NCBI GenBank assembly: GCA_934122275.1
Contig: CAKOWI010000003.1
Coordinates: 62,001-126,000, forward strand
DNA: 64,000 nt
Origin: an uncultured Bacilli bacterium
GTDB lineage: Bacteria; Bacillota_I; Bacilli_A; RF39; UBA660
Reading direction: 5' to 3'
Under the pieces are notes generated by a model. The model did no database searches and was not told the origin of the DNA. It saw only the letters and a program-made list of their open reading frames with translations. Below, piece after piece: positions 24,625-34,717 of the stretch. A program made the translations under genes and the position numbers. The stretch's first letter is position 1. Every line of letters starts with the position of its first letter.

Positions 24625-26382
24625 CTACTGAGTTATACTATATTCTTGCAATAAATATTTCTTTAATAATAATAAATCTACAACATCTACTCTTCCGTCT
24701 TTATTAATATCAGCAGCTTCCTTATTAGCACCACTTAAGGATATATCTCCTAAAATACTCTTTTTAATGTATAACAAATCCACAACCGATATATTAGAGT
24801 CACCATCTATATCACCATATATAACTGTTGAATATCTTTCTTTAGAATCTATTTCTATTATGTCTCCTGTTGCAATTGCTCCTGATGTTTTAGAACTCCA
24901 TGCACTATTTAATGATGCAACTACAGCTCCGGCATTAGTTAGTTTATCTCTTAACGTACTCATATCAGTTCCAAGGGCAATATTAGTTAAATATCCAGAT
25001 GTAATTTTATATCCTGATTTTGCAATCTTTTCTTGTACAGAAACTACTGTTTCTCCCTTATTATCATCACTTTTATTTTCTGTATTATCACCATTATCAG
25101 TTTCATTACCACCTACAGTATCAGTTCTAGATACCTTATATGCATTTTTCGTCATAGAATTATATACTGGAATTTTAAATGAAAAGGCATCATTTAGTCT
25201 TCCTTTATTTAAATATGAATTATATATACTAACAGATTCTGAGGATGGAGCCATAATATTAGTCATATATTCATAAGTATAAGGTGCTGTTTTTCTACTA
25301 GACGAAACGTTAAATTTTTGGAAATATAACGTATCTTTACCATTATTAACATAATTAGAACTTATAAACTTTGCACCACCGGTTATTGCTTTTTGTCTTG
25401 TGTTCCAGCCTTCCTTAACAGCTCTTTGTAATCCTAATATGTAGTTATTCTCACCAGAATAAGCTCCTATATTATAAAAATTATAGTATCCTTCATAGCC
25501 TGGAACTGTTCCAGATGCTGCTGATGACATTTTATATCCCATTTCTTGAAGTGCTCTTGATGCTAAATGTGTTGATGAAACACCTGATTCTTTTGCGGCT
25601 TCTATAAAGGCATTCGAATATGTCTTTGTATATCCGTCTTCAGTAAATGTAGAATCCATAAAACTACCCTTTAATATTCCATTAACAAGTGCATCTTGGT
25701 TAGCATTATATATTAAGCTTTCAAACATAAATATGTTTTTCTCAGTTAAAAAGTTTCTAGGATCAAGATAATATGCAACTGCATCAAAGCATGGTGCATA
25801 CCAACTTTTTCCATCAACTATTATGCCGTTAGGATTATCCTTGTCCCTATAAAATAAAGATGGATACAAATATGATATTGCACTTTGATATTTTTGACTT
25901 TCTGCTGAAATTGAAGCATAAAAATCTAAATTAGTAAAATCTGGTTTGAAATTCCAGTTTGGATGAATAGCATGAAGTCTTCTTAAAAAAGGTTTATAGC
26001 TATCTGGGAAACTTTTTACAGACTCTTCAAATGAACTATCATCATTATATGAATAAGTTTTTTTATTAAAACATGCAGATACAACGTAACCCGTATACTC
26101 TCTTGCAGCATAATCAAACTTAATGGCATACCAAGTAGTTTTCTTACCATTATTATATCCTTCTTTAGAGCCTAAATAATCTACTGTTTGATTAGCATAT
26201 ACATAAACCTTATCATTACCATTTAATATGATGTTATTATCTGTTCCAGCACCACTTCTTACCGGACAATCTTTCTTTGCCATACTGCTTTTTACCGTAT
26301 AAATATCAAATGAAGCAGCTTTAATCTTTGGTACAAACAATACACATAAAATAATTAATAATATAATAACCCTTTTTTTCAT
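24625..26382 (-). CDS. Secreted N-acetylglucosaminidase (GH73 type) with SH3 and C-terminal dockerin
   Basis: A 585-residue exported enzyme: signal peptide (1-22), bacterial SH3 domain (about 26-105), a GH73-type glucosaminidase domain (about 130-380; candidate catalytic Glu280 in ASRALQEMG, and GYYNFYNIGAYSG), an acidic Asn/Asp linker (420-445), a repeat-like domain (447-510), and a type I dockerin (about 520-580) with two calcium loops, DIDGDSNISVVD and DINKDGRVDVVD. It would cleave glycan strands of peptidoglycan. The dockerin means it is probably held by a cohesin, and a cohesin-like protein is encoded directly downstream in the same operon. Confidence 0.9.
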   Translation of the reverse strand: MKKRVIILLIILCVLFVPKIKAASFDIYTVKSSMAKKDCPVRSGAGTDNNIILNGNDKVYVYANQTVDYLGSKEGYNNGKKTTWYAIKFDYAAREYTGYVVSACFNKKTYSYNDDSSFEESVKSFPDSYKPFLRRLHAIHPNWNFKPDFTNLDFYASISAESQKYQSAISYLYPSLFYRDKDNPNGIIVDGKSWYAPCFDAVAYYLDPRNFLTEKNIFMFESLIYNANQDALVNGILKGSFMDSTFTEDGYTKTYSNAFIEAAKESGVSSTHLASRALQEMGYKMSSAASGTVPGYEGYYNFYNIGAYSGENNYILGLQRAVKEGWNTRQKAITGGAKFISSNYVNNGKDTLYFQKFNVSSSRKTAPYTYEYMTNIMAPSSESVSIYNSYLNKGRLNDAFSFKIPVYNSMTKNAYKVSRTDTVGGNETDNGDNTENKSDDNKGETVVSVQEKIAKSGYKITSGYLTNIALGTDMSTLRDKLTNAGAVVASLNSAWSSKTSGAIATGDIIEIDSKERYSTVIYGDIDGDSNISVVDLLYIKKSILGDISLSGANKEAADINKDGRVDVVDLLLLKKYLLQEYSITQ

Positions 26383-26498
26383 ATGCTCACCTACTATAAA
26401 GATTATATCATAAATAATAGATTTTTGTATATATTAATGTTATTTTGTCAATATATGTAAATACTATAAAATAAGAAATAGTAGTTTTATCACATAAT

Positions 26499-26527
26499 TT
26501 GTATTTTATTACTATTTATTGTATAAT
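26499..26527 (+). promoter_or_regulatory. Promoter of the LCP gene
   Basis: TTGTAT (26499-26504), 17-bp spacer, TATAAT (26522-26527), then GAGGTGAT and the TTG start at 26551. Confidence 0.65.
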
Positions 26528-26550
26528 TTAGGAAGTTATGAGGTGATTAT

Positions 26551-28176
26551 TTGAAAAATAAGAACAAAAAGAAAATAAAAAAAGGAGCATTATTTTTACT
26601 TCCTCTATTAATTATATATTACATTTCAAGTATATATTTTTCATGCGAAATATTTTATTACAATTCTACCTTAAGTGTAGTTACTTATTTAGTATATGGT
26701 GCATTATTCTTAACTTGCTTACTGATGGTTATTTTTACCGTTAGTGTATTTAAAAGCATAAAGAAAAATAAGACCAAAAAATACGTAATATTATCAATAA
26801 TATTAATAGTTATAATATGTATCCAAGTGTTTGTTACTTTTAATTTAAACAAAGTAAGTAGTTCAATAAAAAAAGTCACAAATAATTTTGATACATATGA
26901 AACAAGCCTAATAGTTATGAATAGCTCTAATTATAATAGCACTAATGATTTAAATCAGGAAAAAATTGGAATAATAAGTGATACAGAGAATATTGAAGGA
27001 TATGTAATTGCAAAAGAAATTGTTGATGATGAAAAAATAAATACAAAAAACTTAGAATATTATGATGACTTTCCTACTATGTTAAGTGATTTATATAATG
27101 GTAATATAAAAGCTGCCTTTGTAAGTAGTAACTATGCATCTATGTTTTCAAATTTAAATGATTTTGAAGATATAAATAGTAAAGTAAAATCTATAAAAAA
27201 GAAAACTAAAGTAGTAAAAAAGAAAAAGAATACTACAAAAAAAACATTAACAGAACCATTTACAGTACTTATATTAGGAGTTGATAGTGAATCTGGCTCG
27301 CTTTCTAAATCATCTTCTTTAAATGGTGATACTATAATGCTAATAACTTTTAATCCTAAAACATCTAATGCAACTATATTAAGTATTCCAAGAGATACTT
27401 ATACACAAATAACTTGTAATAAGAATAGATTAAATAAAATAAATTCTGCAGCTTATAGTGGAACAGACTGTATGATTAATACTGTAAAAAAACTAACTGG
27501 TATTGATATAGACTATTGGGTAAAAATAAACTTTGCAGGTGCTGTCTCATTAGTTGATGCACTAGGTGGTGTTGATATAGATGTTCCTTATTCATTCTGT
27601 GAACAAGATAGTAAAAGAAGATTTGGAAAATACACTATATATATAGAAAAAGGAAGACAAACTTTAAATGGTGAACAAGCTTTAGCTTTTGCTAGAAATA
27701 GACACACCTGGCCACAATACTGTGGAAAAAAATATTCTAATTATGTAAGTAATGATTTTATAAGAGGTCAAAACCAGCAACAAATAGTTAATGCTTGCTT
27801 AAATAAATTAAAGAACATCAATAAGTTTTCACAAGTATATAGTTTACTTGATGTAGTTGGAGATAATATTGATACTAATATTGAAAAAGATACTATGATA
27901 ACTGGATTTGATACTTTTACTACCCTACTTAAAAATTCAAAAAATATAAACAGTGAAGACTTTATTGGAACACAAAGATTATATTTAAGTGGTTACGATA
28001 GCTATATAAATAAGATTTATTATTTTAAATATTCAGAACAAAGTTTAAAAGAAATAACTGATGCTATGAAAATAAACTTAGGAATTAAAGAACCAAAACT
28101 ATATAAAGATTTTGAATTTTCAATTAACAGTCCTTATGAGGATAAACAAATTGGTAAAGGAACATATAAATACTAA
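26551..28176 (+). CDS. LytR-CpsA-Psr family wall-polymer ligase
   Basis: A 541-residue protein starting at TTG 26551 behind GAGGTGAT. Three membrane helices (about 12-34, 42-64, 76-98) are followed by a spacer domain (about 110-215) and the LCP catalytic domain (about 230-460) with LILGVDSE, GDTIMLITFNP, ILSIPRDTY, GGVDIDVPY and LNGEQALAFARNRH. LCP enzymes move undecaprenyl-linked teichoic acids or polysaccharides onto peptidoglycan at the outer face. The substrate could be the polymer made by the glycosyltransferase clusters in this window. Three helices instead of one is a less common layout. Confidence 0.92.
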   Translation: MKNKNKKKIKKGALFLLPLLIIYYISSIYFSCEIFYYNSTLSVVTYLVYGALFLTCLLMVIFTVSVFKSIKKNKTKKYVILSIILIVIICIQVFVTFNLNKVSSSIKKVTNNFDTYETSLIVMNSSNYNSTNDLNQEKIGIISDTENIEGYVIAKEIVDDEKINTKNLEYYDDFPTMLSDLYNGNIKAAFVSSNYASMFSNLNDFEDINSKVKSIKKKTKVVKKKKNTTKKTLTEPFTVLILGVDSESGSLSKSSSLNGDTIMLITFNPKTSNATILSIPRDTYTQITCNKNRLNKINSAAYSGTDCMINTVKKLTGIDIDYWVKINFAGAVSLVDALGGVDIDVPYSFCEQDSKRRFGKYTIYIEKGRQTLNGEQALAFARNRHTWPQYCGKKYSNYVSNDFIRGQNQQQIVNACLNKLKNINKFSQVYSLLDVVGDNIDTNIEKDTMITGFDTFTTLLKNSKNINSEDFIGTQRLYLSGYDSYINKIYYFKYSEQSLKEITDAMKINLGIKEPKLYKDFEFSINSPYEDKQIGKGTYKY

Positions 28177-28177
28177 C

Positions 28178-28210
28178 AAAAAAATAGGTTTTTGATAAAC
28201 CTATTTTTTA
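28178..28210. terminator. Bidirectional terminator between convergent genes
   Basis: AAAAAATAGGTTT / AAACCTATTTTTT stem with a 4-5 base loop, with A/T runs on both sides, between the LCP gene and the gene ending at 28208. Confidence 0.85.
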
Positions 28211-28870
28211 ATCCATTTCTACTATATAAAGTTTATTTTCTTTTTCTATAATTATTATGTTAGCTTCTTTTTCATATCCTAAATCTTCACTATAATCCCA
28301 AGTAATATTAACTTTATATGCATCTATTGTAGTACCCTTTTTAGATGTTATTGTTTTATATCTTTTAGTAGTTGTTGTAGTCGTTTTATCATATATAGTA
28401 AAAGTAGTATTCTCTATGGTTACATCCTTAATCTCACTAACAGTTGGTAGCGATTGTGTTCTTTTTTCAACATCACTTTCTATATATTTATATATTGTAC
28501 TTCTTGCCTTTTCAATAAAATTATCTTTTATTTCAGGATATACAAACTCTGATCCACCAACATCATTTTTGCTTTTTTTATTACTTAATGTATAAAAATC
28601 TATTATAAACAACTTAGAAATACACTTAGCATAATCTTCTTTAGAAACATCTTTTTCATTTAAAATATTTACTAACTCATCAAAGTTTTCTTTATATAAT
28701 TTAGTTTCATTTTCCTTTAAGGTATATCCATAATTATCAATACTTTTAATTACTTTAACTTCAGTATCATCTTTCTTATCATATAAATAGTTATACATAA
28801 CAAATGCTACAATCCCAATTATTATTAATATAAGTAGTACTATTAATATTCTTTTTAATATCTTATTCAT
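28208..28870 (-). CDS. Membrane-anchored protein of unknown function, coupled to LTA synthase
   Basis: ATG 28870 (GGAGAG upstream) overlaps the last codons of the LTA synthase gene, so translation is coupled. The 220-residue product has one N-terminal membrane helix (about 8-30) and an extracellular domain of alternating helix and strand with a Thr-rich patch (DKTTTTTTKRYK). No family is recognised. Coupling to the LTA synthase gene suggests an accessory role at the same site. Confidence 0.65.
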   Translation of the reverse strand: MNKILKRILIVLLILIIIGIVAFVMYNYLYDKKDDTEVKVIKSIDNYGYTLKENETKLYKENFDELVNILNEKDVSKEDYAKCISKLFIIDFYTLSNKKSKNDVGGSEFVYPEIKDNFIEKARSTIYKYIESDVEKRTQSLPTVSEIKDVTIENTTFTIYDKTTTTTTKRYKTITSKKGTTIDAYKVNITWDYSEDLGYEKEANIIIIEKENKLYIVEMD

Positions 28871-30908
28871 TAATACTCTCCTTACTATTTTCATTTAGTA
28901 AATTATATATTATAAGCGAATCAGATACATCTAATAATTTATTGGCATACTTTTTATTCTCGTCTATCTCTCCTTCGGTTACAACACTATCTTTAATTAA
29001 TAGATATTCTTCTTTTTGTGCATTGTAATACATTTTATCAGTTAACCAGTTTCCATTTGGAAATACAACTATATTTTGATCTATACTAAATATATCATGT
29101 CCTAAAGCATACTTAGTATCAAAATTAAACATATTACCAAGTGTTGGCATAACATCATACATACCCATTACTTTGTTTATTTTCTTATTAAGTAATTTAT
29201 TATTTTTACTATCTTTTGTCCAAATAATTAAAGGTACCCTTCTATTTAATTCATAATCATAATAGTCTACATTTCTATAATTTGGTGAACTACTATCTAA
29301 TTGCTCACCAGTTGCTAAATCATAATTATAAAAGTATGAATACTCTTTTTTAGAAAGTTTAGCATCATGATCACCATATATTACTACAACCGTATTTTCT
29401 AGTAAACCTGCTTCATCAAGTTCAGCAAAGAATTCACCAATGGCTTGATCTGCATAATGTACAGACTTAAAGTATTTTCCTAGTTTTGTACCTTCCATAT
29501 AGTCTCTTGTCTTTTCGGTAGTATTACCATTTTCATCCGTTTCTGTATACTTATAATCAACAGTATAATCATCAAATAATTCTGACTCATCAAAAGGAGT
29601 ATGATTAGACAACATCAAAAGTGTTACATAAAAGTTCTGATTTTTTTGACTTATATTTTTAAGTTTCTCAGTAGATTGTTTGAAAAATGATTTATCAGAT
29701 AATCCTAATCCTATTACTTCATCTATGTTATAAGAATCTTTGGCATAAAACTTTTTATATCCTAGTGTTTTATGCATTACATTTCTATTCCAAAATGATG
29801 CATTATTAGCATGCATACTAGCAGTATAATAACCCTTATTTTGTAATATAGATGGTATTGCATCATATGTTCTGTTCCAATAATTTACAAATACAGTACC
29901 ACTAGATACTGGAAGAAGAGATGTATTAAATGTAAATTCTGAATCACTACTAGTACCCACACTAACTTGTGAATAAAAATTAGTAAAATATAATCCTTCA
30001 CTGGCTATTCTATTTAAATTTGGTGTTAATTCTTGATTATTAAATGATAAAGTCATATTCTGCTGCATCATACTTTCAGCATGAATAACAATAACGTTTT
30101 TTCCTTCAAAAATGTTTGTATACCCATTACTTACTTTTGTTTCTCTTTCCTTTTCTGAATAAAAATCTCTAAACGTTTTAGATGCTTTATCATATCCAAA
30201 TAAATTATTAAATTTAGGTTCTAGGCTCCTTATTAAATCATTAACTTGATATACATATATACCAAATCTATTAACTAAGTATTCTCTATTCCATTGCTTT
30301 TTTAACCTACTATAATCAGATGGAACCATAAGTATTAAAGTAAAAATAAGAAGAGAAAATCCAAGAACTATAGTATTTAAAAATCTTTTCTTCCCCCTCT
30401 CTATTTTTTCCACATACTTATAATAATTCTTTTTTTTCAAAACACTGTGGACAATTAATAAAACAAATGGTGGAAAGATTAAAATAACATCTTTAATGTG
30501 GATAAGTGTAGTTACAACAGAACCATCCATATCACCTAAAAATGATGCTGTGGATAACAATGAAAATGATGCAAAAGATACATAGTTTTCATAATATATT
30601 GCATTTATTACACATATAAGAGTCATAAGTAAAGTTAATCCAAATAAAGTTCTAATCTGATTTTTAGGCTTAAGTAAATATGCTAAAGAACCAAATAAAA
30701 GTATAAATACTAAATCAGATATAATAGCTTTTACGGAAAAATATGATCCCATTGTAACTATTCTAAGTAACATCGAATTAATTAAATTTATAATTACATA
30801 TGTTATAAATAGTATATTAGTTTTTATGTATAACTTTATACTAATTTCTTTTAATCTACTTTTTAATTTATTTATATATTGTAAAAAGTTTTTCTTACAT
30901 TTATTCAT
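28863..30908 (-). CDS. ltaS: Lipoteichoic acid synthase family phosphoglycerol transferase
   Basis: A 681-residue enzyme with five N-terminal membrane helices (within 30-195) and an extracellular sulfatase-fold domain (about 265-640). Metal and catalytic residues of the LtaS family are present: HAES (Glu278), the nucleophile Thr319 in VGTSSDSEF, and YGDHDAK (Asp513, His514). It polymerises glycerol phosphate from phosphatidylglycerol onto a glycolipid anchor. The PgsA gene elsewhere in the window feeds its substrate. It is transcribed with the unknown membrane protein downstream. Confidence 0.93.
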   Translation of the reverse strand: MNKCKKNFLQYINKLKSRLKEISIKLYIKTNILFITYVIINLINSMLLRIVTMGSYFSVKAIISDLVFILLFGSLAYLLKPKNQIRTLFGLTLLMTLICVINAIYYENYVSFASFSLLSTASFLGDMDGSVVTTLIHIKDVILIFPPFVLLIVHSVLKKKNYYKYVEKIERGKKRFLNTIVLGFSLLIFTLILMVPSDYSRLKKQWNREYLVNRFGIYVYQVNDLIRSLEPKFNNLFGYDKASKTFRDFYSEKERETKVSNGYTNIFEGKNVIVIHAESMMQQNMTLSFNNQELTPNLNRIASEGLYFTNFYSQVSVGTSSDSEFTFNTSLLPVSSGTVFVNYWNRTYDAIPSILQNKGYYTASMHANNASFWNRNVMHKTLGYKKFYAKDSYNIDEVIGLGLSDKSFFKQSTEKLKNISQKNQNFYVTLLMLSNHTPFDESELFDDYTVDYKYTETDENGNTTEKTRDYMEGTKLGKYFKSVHYADQAIGEFFAELDEAGLLENTVVVIYGDHDAKLSKKEYSYFYNYDLATGEQLDSSSPNYRNVDYYDYELNRRVPLIIWTKDSKNNKLLNKKINKVMGMYDVMPTLGNMFNFDTKYALGHDIFSIDQNIVVFPNGNWLTDKMYYNAQKEEYLLIKDSVVTEGEIDENKKYANKLLDVSDSLIIYNLLNENSKESINE

Positions 30909-30991
30909 ATCAACACCTCTTTAAGTATTTTTTAATACTAGTAGTAGTATAACATATATTTTATTAAACATAAAGTTTTTTATAAGTTAAA

Positions 30992-31014
30992 AAAGAATCC
31001 TAAACGGATTCTTT
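30992..31014 (-). terminator. Terminator after the YihY-like gene
   Basis: Perfect 9-bp stem AAAGAATCC / GGATTCTTT with a 5-base loop overlapping the stop, then T-rich minus-strand sequence. Confidence 0.85.
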
Positions 31015-31833
31015 ATTACCTTTATTTGTTAAATTATATTCATTAAATGTCATTCCAAATACAAACACATAACATAACCAGTATATCCAAATCATAACTA
31101 TTATAAGATTTGATAAATTACCATAAAACTTAGAATAATTAGCTATATTAGTTACATAAAATGAAAACATAAACGTTGAAACAACCCAAATTACAGTAGT
31201 TAACAATGCACCTTTATTTACACTTTTACTTGGAATAGCAACATTTGGTGATATAGTGTATACAACCTTTACTACAAAAAATATCATAAAGAATACTAAT
31301 GGATATTTAAGTATTTCATATATATGTACCCAAATTGGTATCATATTATCATTTACTTTACCTAAATAATTTACTATTCTACCACCAACTGTTAATATAC
31401 CAATTAATGAAATAACCAATATAACAAGTATTATAAGCATTATAATTGCCTTTACTCTTGTTCTAATAAAGTCAGTTTGTTTTCCATTATAAATTGTAGT
31501 TGATGCAACTATTATAGAATGTGTTGCTTTAGATGCTAAATAAAATGCTGTAATTATAAAGAATATATCCGCTGCTCCAACTCTTTGTTGTTCAAATATA
31601 GAAAATACGATACTAGATATACCAGTTGGCAAACAACTATCTATAACATAACCTACCATTTCAAAACTAAATGATAATTTAGAAATTATCATAGCTAAAA
31701 TACTTAAAAGCGGAACAACAGATAATATAACAAAGAATGATATTTGACCTGGTAATATAGACATAAGTGGGATATGCATTATGTCTAAGTTTTTTCTTAT
31801 CATCGTCATTAACTTATTTTTTTGTTTTTCCAT
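31000..31833 (-). CDS. YihY/virulence factor BrkB family membrane protein
   Basis: A 277-residue polytopic protein with six predicted helices and the family features LPGQISFFVILSVVPLLS (about 22-39), a DFIRTRVKA segment and YWLCYVFVFGMTFNEYNL near the C-terminus. The YihY family was once mislabelled RNase BN; its transport role remains unsettled. It lies 7 bases downstream of the solute-binding/GGDEF-like gene and is probably co-transcribed with it. Confidence 0.88.
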   Translation of the reverse strand: MEKQKNKLMTMIRKNLDIMHIPLMSILPGQISFFVILSVVPLLSILAMIISKLSFSFEMVGYVIDSCLPTGISSIVFSIFEQQRVGAADIFFIITAFYLASKATHSIIVASTTIYNGKQTDFIRTRVKAIIMLIILVILVISLIGILTVGGRIVNYLGKVNDNMIPIWVHIYEILKYPLVFFMIFFVVKVVYTISPNVAIPSKSVNKGALLTTVIWVVSTFMFSFYVTNIANYSKFYGNLSNLIIVMIWIYWLCYVFVFGMTFNEYNLTNKGNKESV

Positions 31834-31840
31834 ATATACC

Positions 31841-33895
31841 CTACTTACTCTTATTTTTCATTTCCTTATTAGCTCTTATTTCAAGTACTGCTTCATTAAT
31901 AGCATCATCAATTGACTTTATATCATCCAAAATCATACTATATCCTAAAGTTGCACCATATCCATAAGGTAACTCACTTAATTCTTTATATAATTTCCTC
32001 ATATATGCCACTACTTTATTCTTTTCATAGCCTACCATGTATATTAGGTATTCATTACCATCAGTTCTTATGATGTCACTTTGTTCAAGCTGATTTCTAA
32101 TTAATACGTTAGCTGCAAGCTTAATTAATTTATCTCCTTCTTCATGACCATATACATCATTTACATGACGTAAATTATTTAGATTAATTACTATAATAGC
32201 TTGTGGATATATCGAATTATTTTCCCACTTACTAAAGTTTTTATTTAAATAATTACGATTTTTAAGTGATGTTAATGGATCAACGTATCTTATTGTTTCA
32301 TCTCTCTTAATCTTCTTTTTAACCTTTAATTTACTCTTAAAGAATAACCATGCAATAAATAATATGATTATAGCACCAATTAAATATAAAATGCTATGAC
32401 TTATTTCTTTAGAATCTTTCTTATAATCTTTCCATGCAGAATTATATAACTGTTTATAGTTTATATTCTCTGAATATCTTGATAATAACATTCTAAATGC
32501 TTTATTTTCATCTGATGAATTAACTATAAAACCATAATTTAAATTAGCTTTATCACTATATATAACACGATATGACTCAAGATCAGTATTCTTATATAAT
32601 TCATATGCACTACTAGTTAGTGCAACAACACTTCTTTTATCTATCTTACTTAATAATACACTTAACTTATCATAGGTTTTAACGTTTGCTTTTCCATCAT
32701 CTTTAAGATATTTAGCTAAACTAGAATTTTGTGCTATTACGTCAATATTAGCCAAAGACCTATATGAATTAATAACAACGTTATTATTTCCACTTGTTAA
32801 AATAACATAATCTTCTTCATAGGGAATAATTATCTTTTCAAATTTTCCACTTAATCCAGAATAATTATAATAATTAGGTGCAATATCTACTTCACCATTA
32901 CTTAATGCTTTTGCAAGATCATTTACACTATTATACTTTTTGTATATAAATGAAGCTTTTGATACATTACTAAATGAATTAATATAACTACCATCAAGAC
33001 CAATTAATTTATTATTTATTGTATCAGTATAAGGTGCATTTTCTATGTACCCGAATACATATTTTTTACCAAGAAAATCAGCCTTAGACTTCTCAGAAAC
33101 ATTATTTTTTTCAATTAATAATTGTACTTGTAAATCATTATAATCATCATTTAAAGCTTTGCTACTATATTTAATATAATTCTTTTTAACTATATTCTTT
33201 AAATCTTCACTTACATTTTTAGAAGTTCTTAAAACATAAGCTTCTTTTAATTCAGTTATATTATAAACAAAATGATAATCATTTTCCAAAACGTATGACA
33301 AATACTTATTTTTTGGAACTGCAATATAATCAACTTCACCTTTCTTTATAGCATTTTTTATATCTTCATCTGTTTTATAAGTTGTATAAGTAACATTATC
33401 AGATGAAATATAACTACTTACACTTGATAAATCATTTAATAGTGTACCTATTTTTTTATTAGATATATTACCTGGATTAGATATTTTTTCTTTATTTTTT
33501 CCTATAAGTGTATAATAATCCTTATAAAATACCATATCATCATCTTTAAGTGATTTAACTTTATCATGATCAACAACCTCAAAATAAAGATCATTTTCCT
33601 GTGTTTCAGAAGAAACATCATAAGGAATTAGATAAAATGTAAGTTTAGTATCGTTTTCTAACTCATTAATGAAGTTATGAAATATTCCTTCTCCCTCTTG
33701 ACTAAAAATTGGTATATTATTTGCAACAGAAACGTTAATAACCTCTTTTTTATTATTTTCAATCCATCTTTTTTCAGATAAGCTTAATTTAGTGTCATTA
33801 TTACTACTCTTACCAAAATTAATTAACAATATTAAAATCAAGACTAATGTTAATATTATAACAAATGCTAACCAATTCTTTTTTTTCTTTCTCAT
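31841..33895 (-). CDS. Solute-binding receptor with degenerate GGDEF-like domain
   Basis: A 684-residue receptor: N-terminal membrane helix (about 11-28), an extracellular region of about 460 residues that looks like two tandem solute-binding (SBP type 3) domains, a second helix (about 496-516) and a cytoplasmic GGDEF-fold domain (about 530-680; YVDPLTSLKNRNYLN opening, YGHEEGDKLIK in the middle). The signature loop reads Asp612-Gly-Asn-Glu-Tyr616 instead of GG(D/E)EF, so diguanylate cyclase activity is doubtful. It may bind nucleotide or signal in another way. The gene downstream is yihY-like, 7 bases away. Confidence 0.82.
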   Translation of the reverse strand: MRKKKKNWLAFVIILTLVLILILLINFGKSSNNDTKLSLSEKRWIENNKKEVINVSVANNIPIFSQEGEGIFHNFINELENDTKLTFYLIPYDVSSETQENDLYFEVVDHDKVKSLKDDDMVFYKDYYTLIGKNKEKISNPGNISNKKIGTLLNDLSSVSSYISSDNVTYTTYKTDEDIKNAIKKGEVDYIAVPKNKYLSYVLENDYHFVYNITELKEAYVLRTSKNVSEDLKNIVKKNYIKYSSKALNDDYNDLQVQLLIEKNNVSEKSKADFLGKKYVFGYIENAPYTDTINNKLIGLDGSYINSFSNVSKASFIYKKYNSVNDLAKALSNGEVDIAPNYYNYSGLSGKFEKIIIPYEEDYVILTSGNNNVVINSYRSLANIDVIAQNSSLAKYLKDDGKANVKTYDKLSVLLSKIDKRSVVALTSSAYELYKNTDLESYRVIYSDKANLNYGFIVNSSDENKAFRMLLSRYSENINYKQLYNSAWKDYKKDSKEISHSILYLIGAIIILFIAWLFFKSKLKVKKKIKRDETIRYVDPLTSLKNRNYLNKNFSKWENNSIYPQAIIVINLNNLRHVNDVYGHEEGDKLIKLAANVLIRNQLEQSDIIRTDGNEYLIYMVGYEKNKVVAYMRKLYKELSELPYGYGATLGYSMILDDIKSIDDAINEAVLEIRANKEMKNKSK

Positions 33896-33906
33896 ACTAT
33901 CACCTT

Positions 33907-34377
33907 CTAAAATACATCAAAACTTATTTCAGTTTTGCTTTTATGCTTATATCCTATAACTGGATATGTCATCTTACCATCACGTTTTTGCTCAGCATAA
34001 AATGTAATATCGTAATAATTTTTCACTTTATCACTCATATAGCCTAACGAATCATTAAAAACTATTTTCATAGCATCCGTTGTAGCACTATCATTAAACG
34101 TAACAAAAAACTTTATAAGTCTTCCTTTAACATTTATAGTTGCACTTTCTACACCATCTGTTTCAGATAGTTTCTTTTCTATACTACTAATATCTTCACT
34201 AGTTATTTTATTATCCTTAATATCTCTTAGTCTAACACCATATACGTCAGATTCCTTACTAGAATAAAATAGTGATTTATAAAGCATCAAAAGCATTATA
34301 AGCACTACTAATGCTATTAAGCATATTATAACAACCTTCTTATGTTTTTTAATAAATTTCTTTAATTTTGGTATCAT
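33907..34377 (-). CDS. Single-pass membrane protein of unknown function
   Basis: A 156-residue protein with a basic N-terminus, one membrane helix (about 17-38) and an extracellular alpha/beta domain (RLRDIKDNKITSEDI, VESATINVKGRLIKFFVTF). No family is recognised. It is followed 11 bases later by the receptor gene, so it may be its partner; that is only positional. Confidence 0.6.
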   Translation of the reverse strand: MIPKLKKFIKKHKKVVIICLIALVVLIMLLMLYKSLFYSSKESDVYGVRLRDIKDNKITSEDISSIEKKLSETDGVESATINVKGRLIKFFVTFNDSATTDAMKIVFNDSLGYMSDKVKNYYDITFYAEQKRDGKMTYPVIGYKHKSKTEISFDVF

Positions 34378-34485
34378 ATTACACCTCCATACGATAAGTA
34401 TTATACTATAAAATATGTTTTATTTCCACTTATTTTAAAAAAAATACTAACCCTTTTAATTGTAAGAAATTATAAGTATTAAAAA

Positions 34486-34507
34486 AATAAGGCATTACTA
34501 CCTTATT
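34486..34507 (-). terminator. Terminator after the 64-residue gene
   Basis: AATAAGG / CCTTATT stem with an 8-base loop, followed on the minus strand by a T run (complement of 34481-34487). Confidence 0.7.
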
Positions 34508-34700
34508 AATTTTTATTTTTTGTTAATATAAATCCTATTAAACCAACTATTACAACTACCATACCAATTATTACAATTCCACCGCTATTACCTTTATTTT
34601 GAACTGTTTCCTTAACAATAGACATTGTATAAAAACAGTTCAATAATTTAATGGATAATACATCAAAATTACTTATTATGTTATCTATATTTGGTTCCAT
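34506..34700 (-). CDS. Small C-terminally anchored membrane protein
   Basis: A 64-residue protein with AGGAGA upstream of its ATG. The N-terminal 40 residues are soluble; a Gly-rich helix (about 41-59, GGIVIIGMVVVIVGLIGF) and a KNKN tail suggest C-terminal membrane anchoring. No family is recognised. It lies 17 bases downstream of the 7TM sensor-like gene. Confidence 0.5.
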   Translation of the reverse strand: MEPNIDNIISNFDVLSIKLLNCFYTMSIVKETVQNKGNSGGIVIIGMVVVIVGLIGFILTKNKN

Positions 34701-34717
34701 ATTTAGTTCTCCTATAA

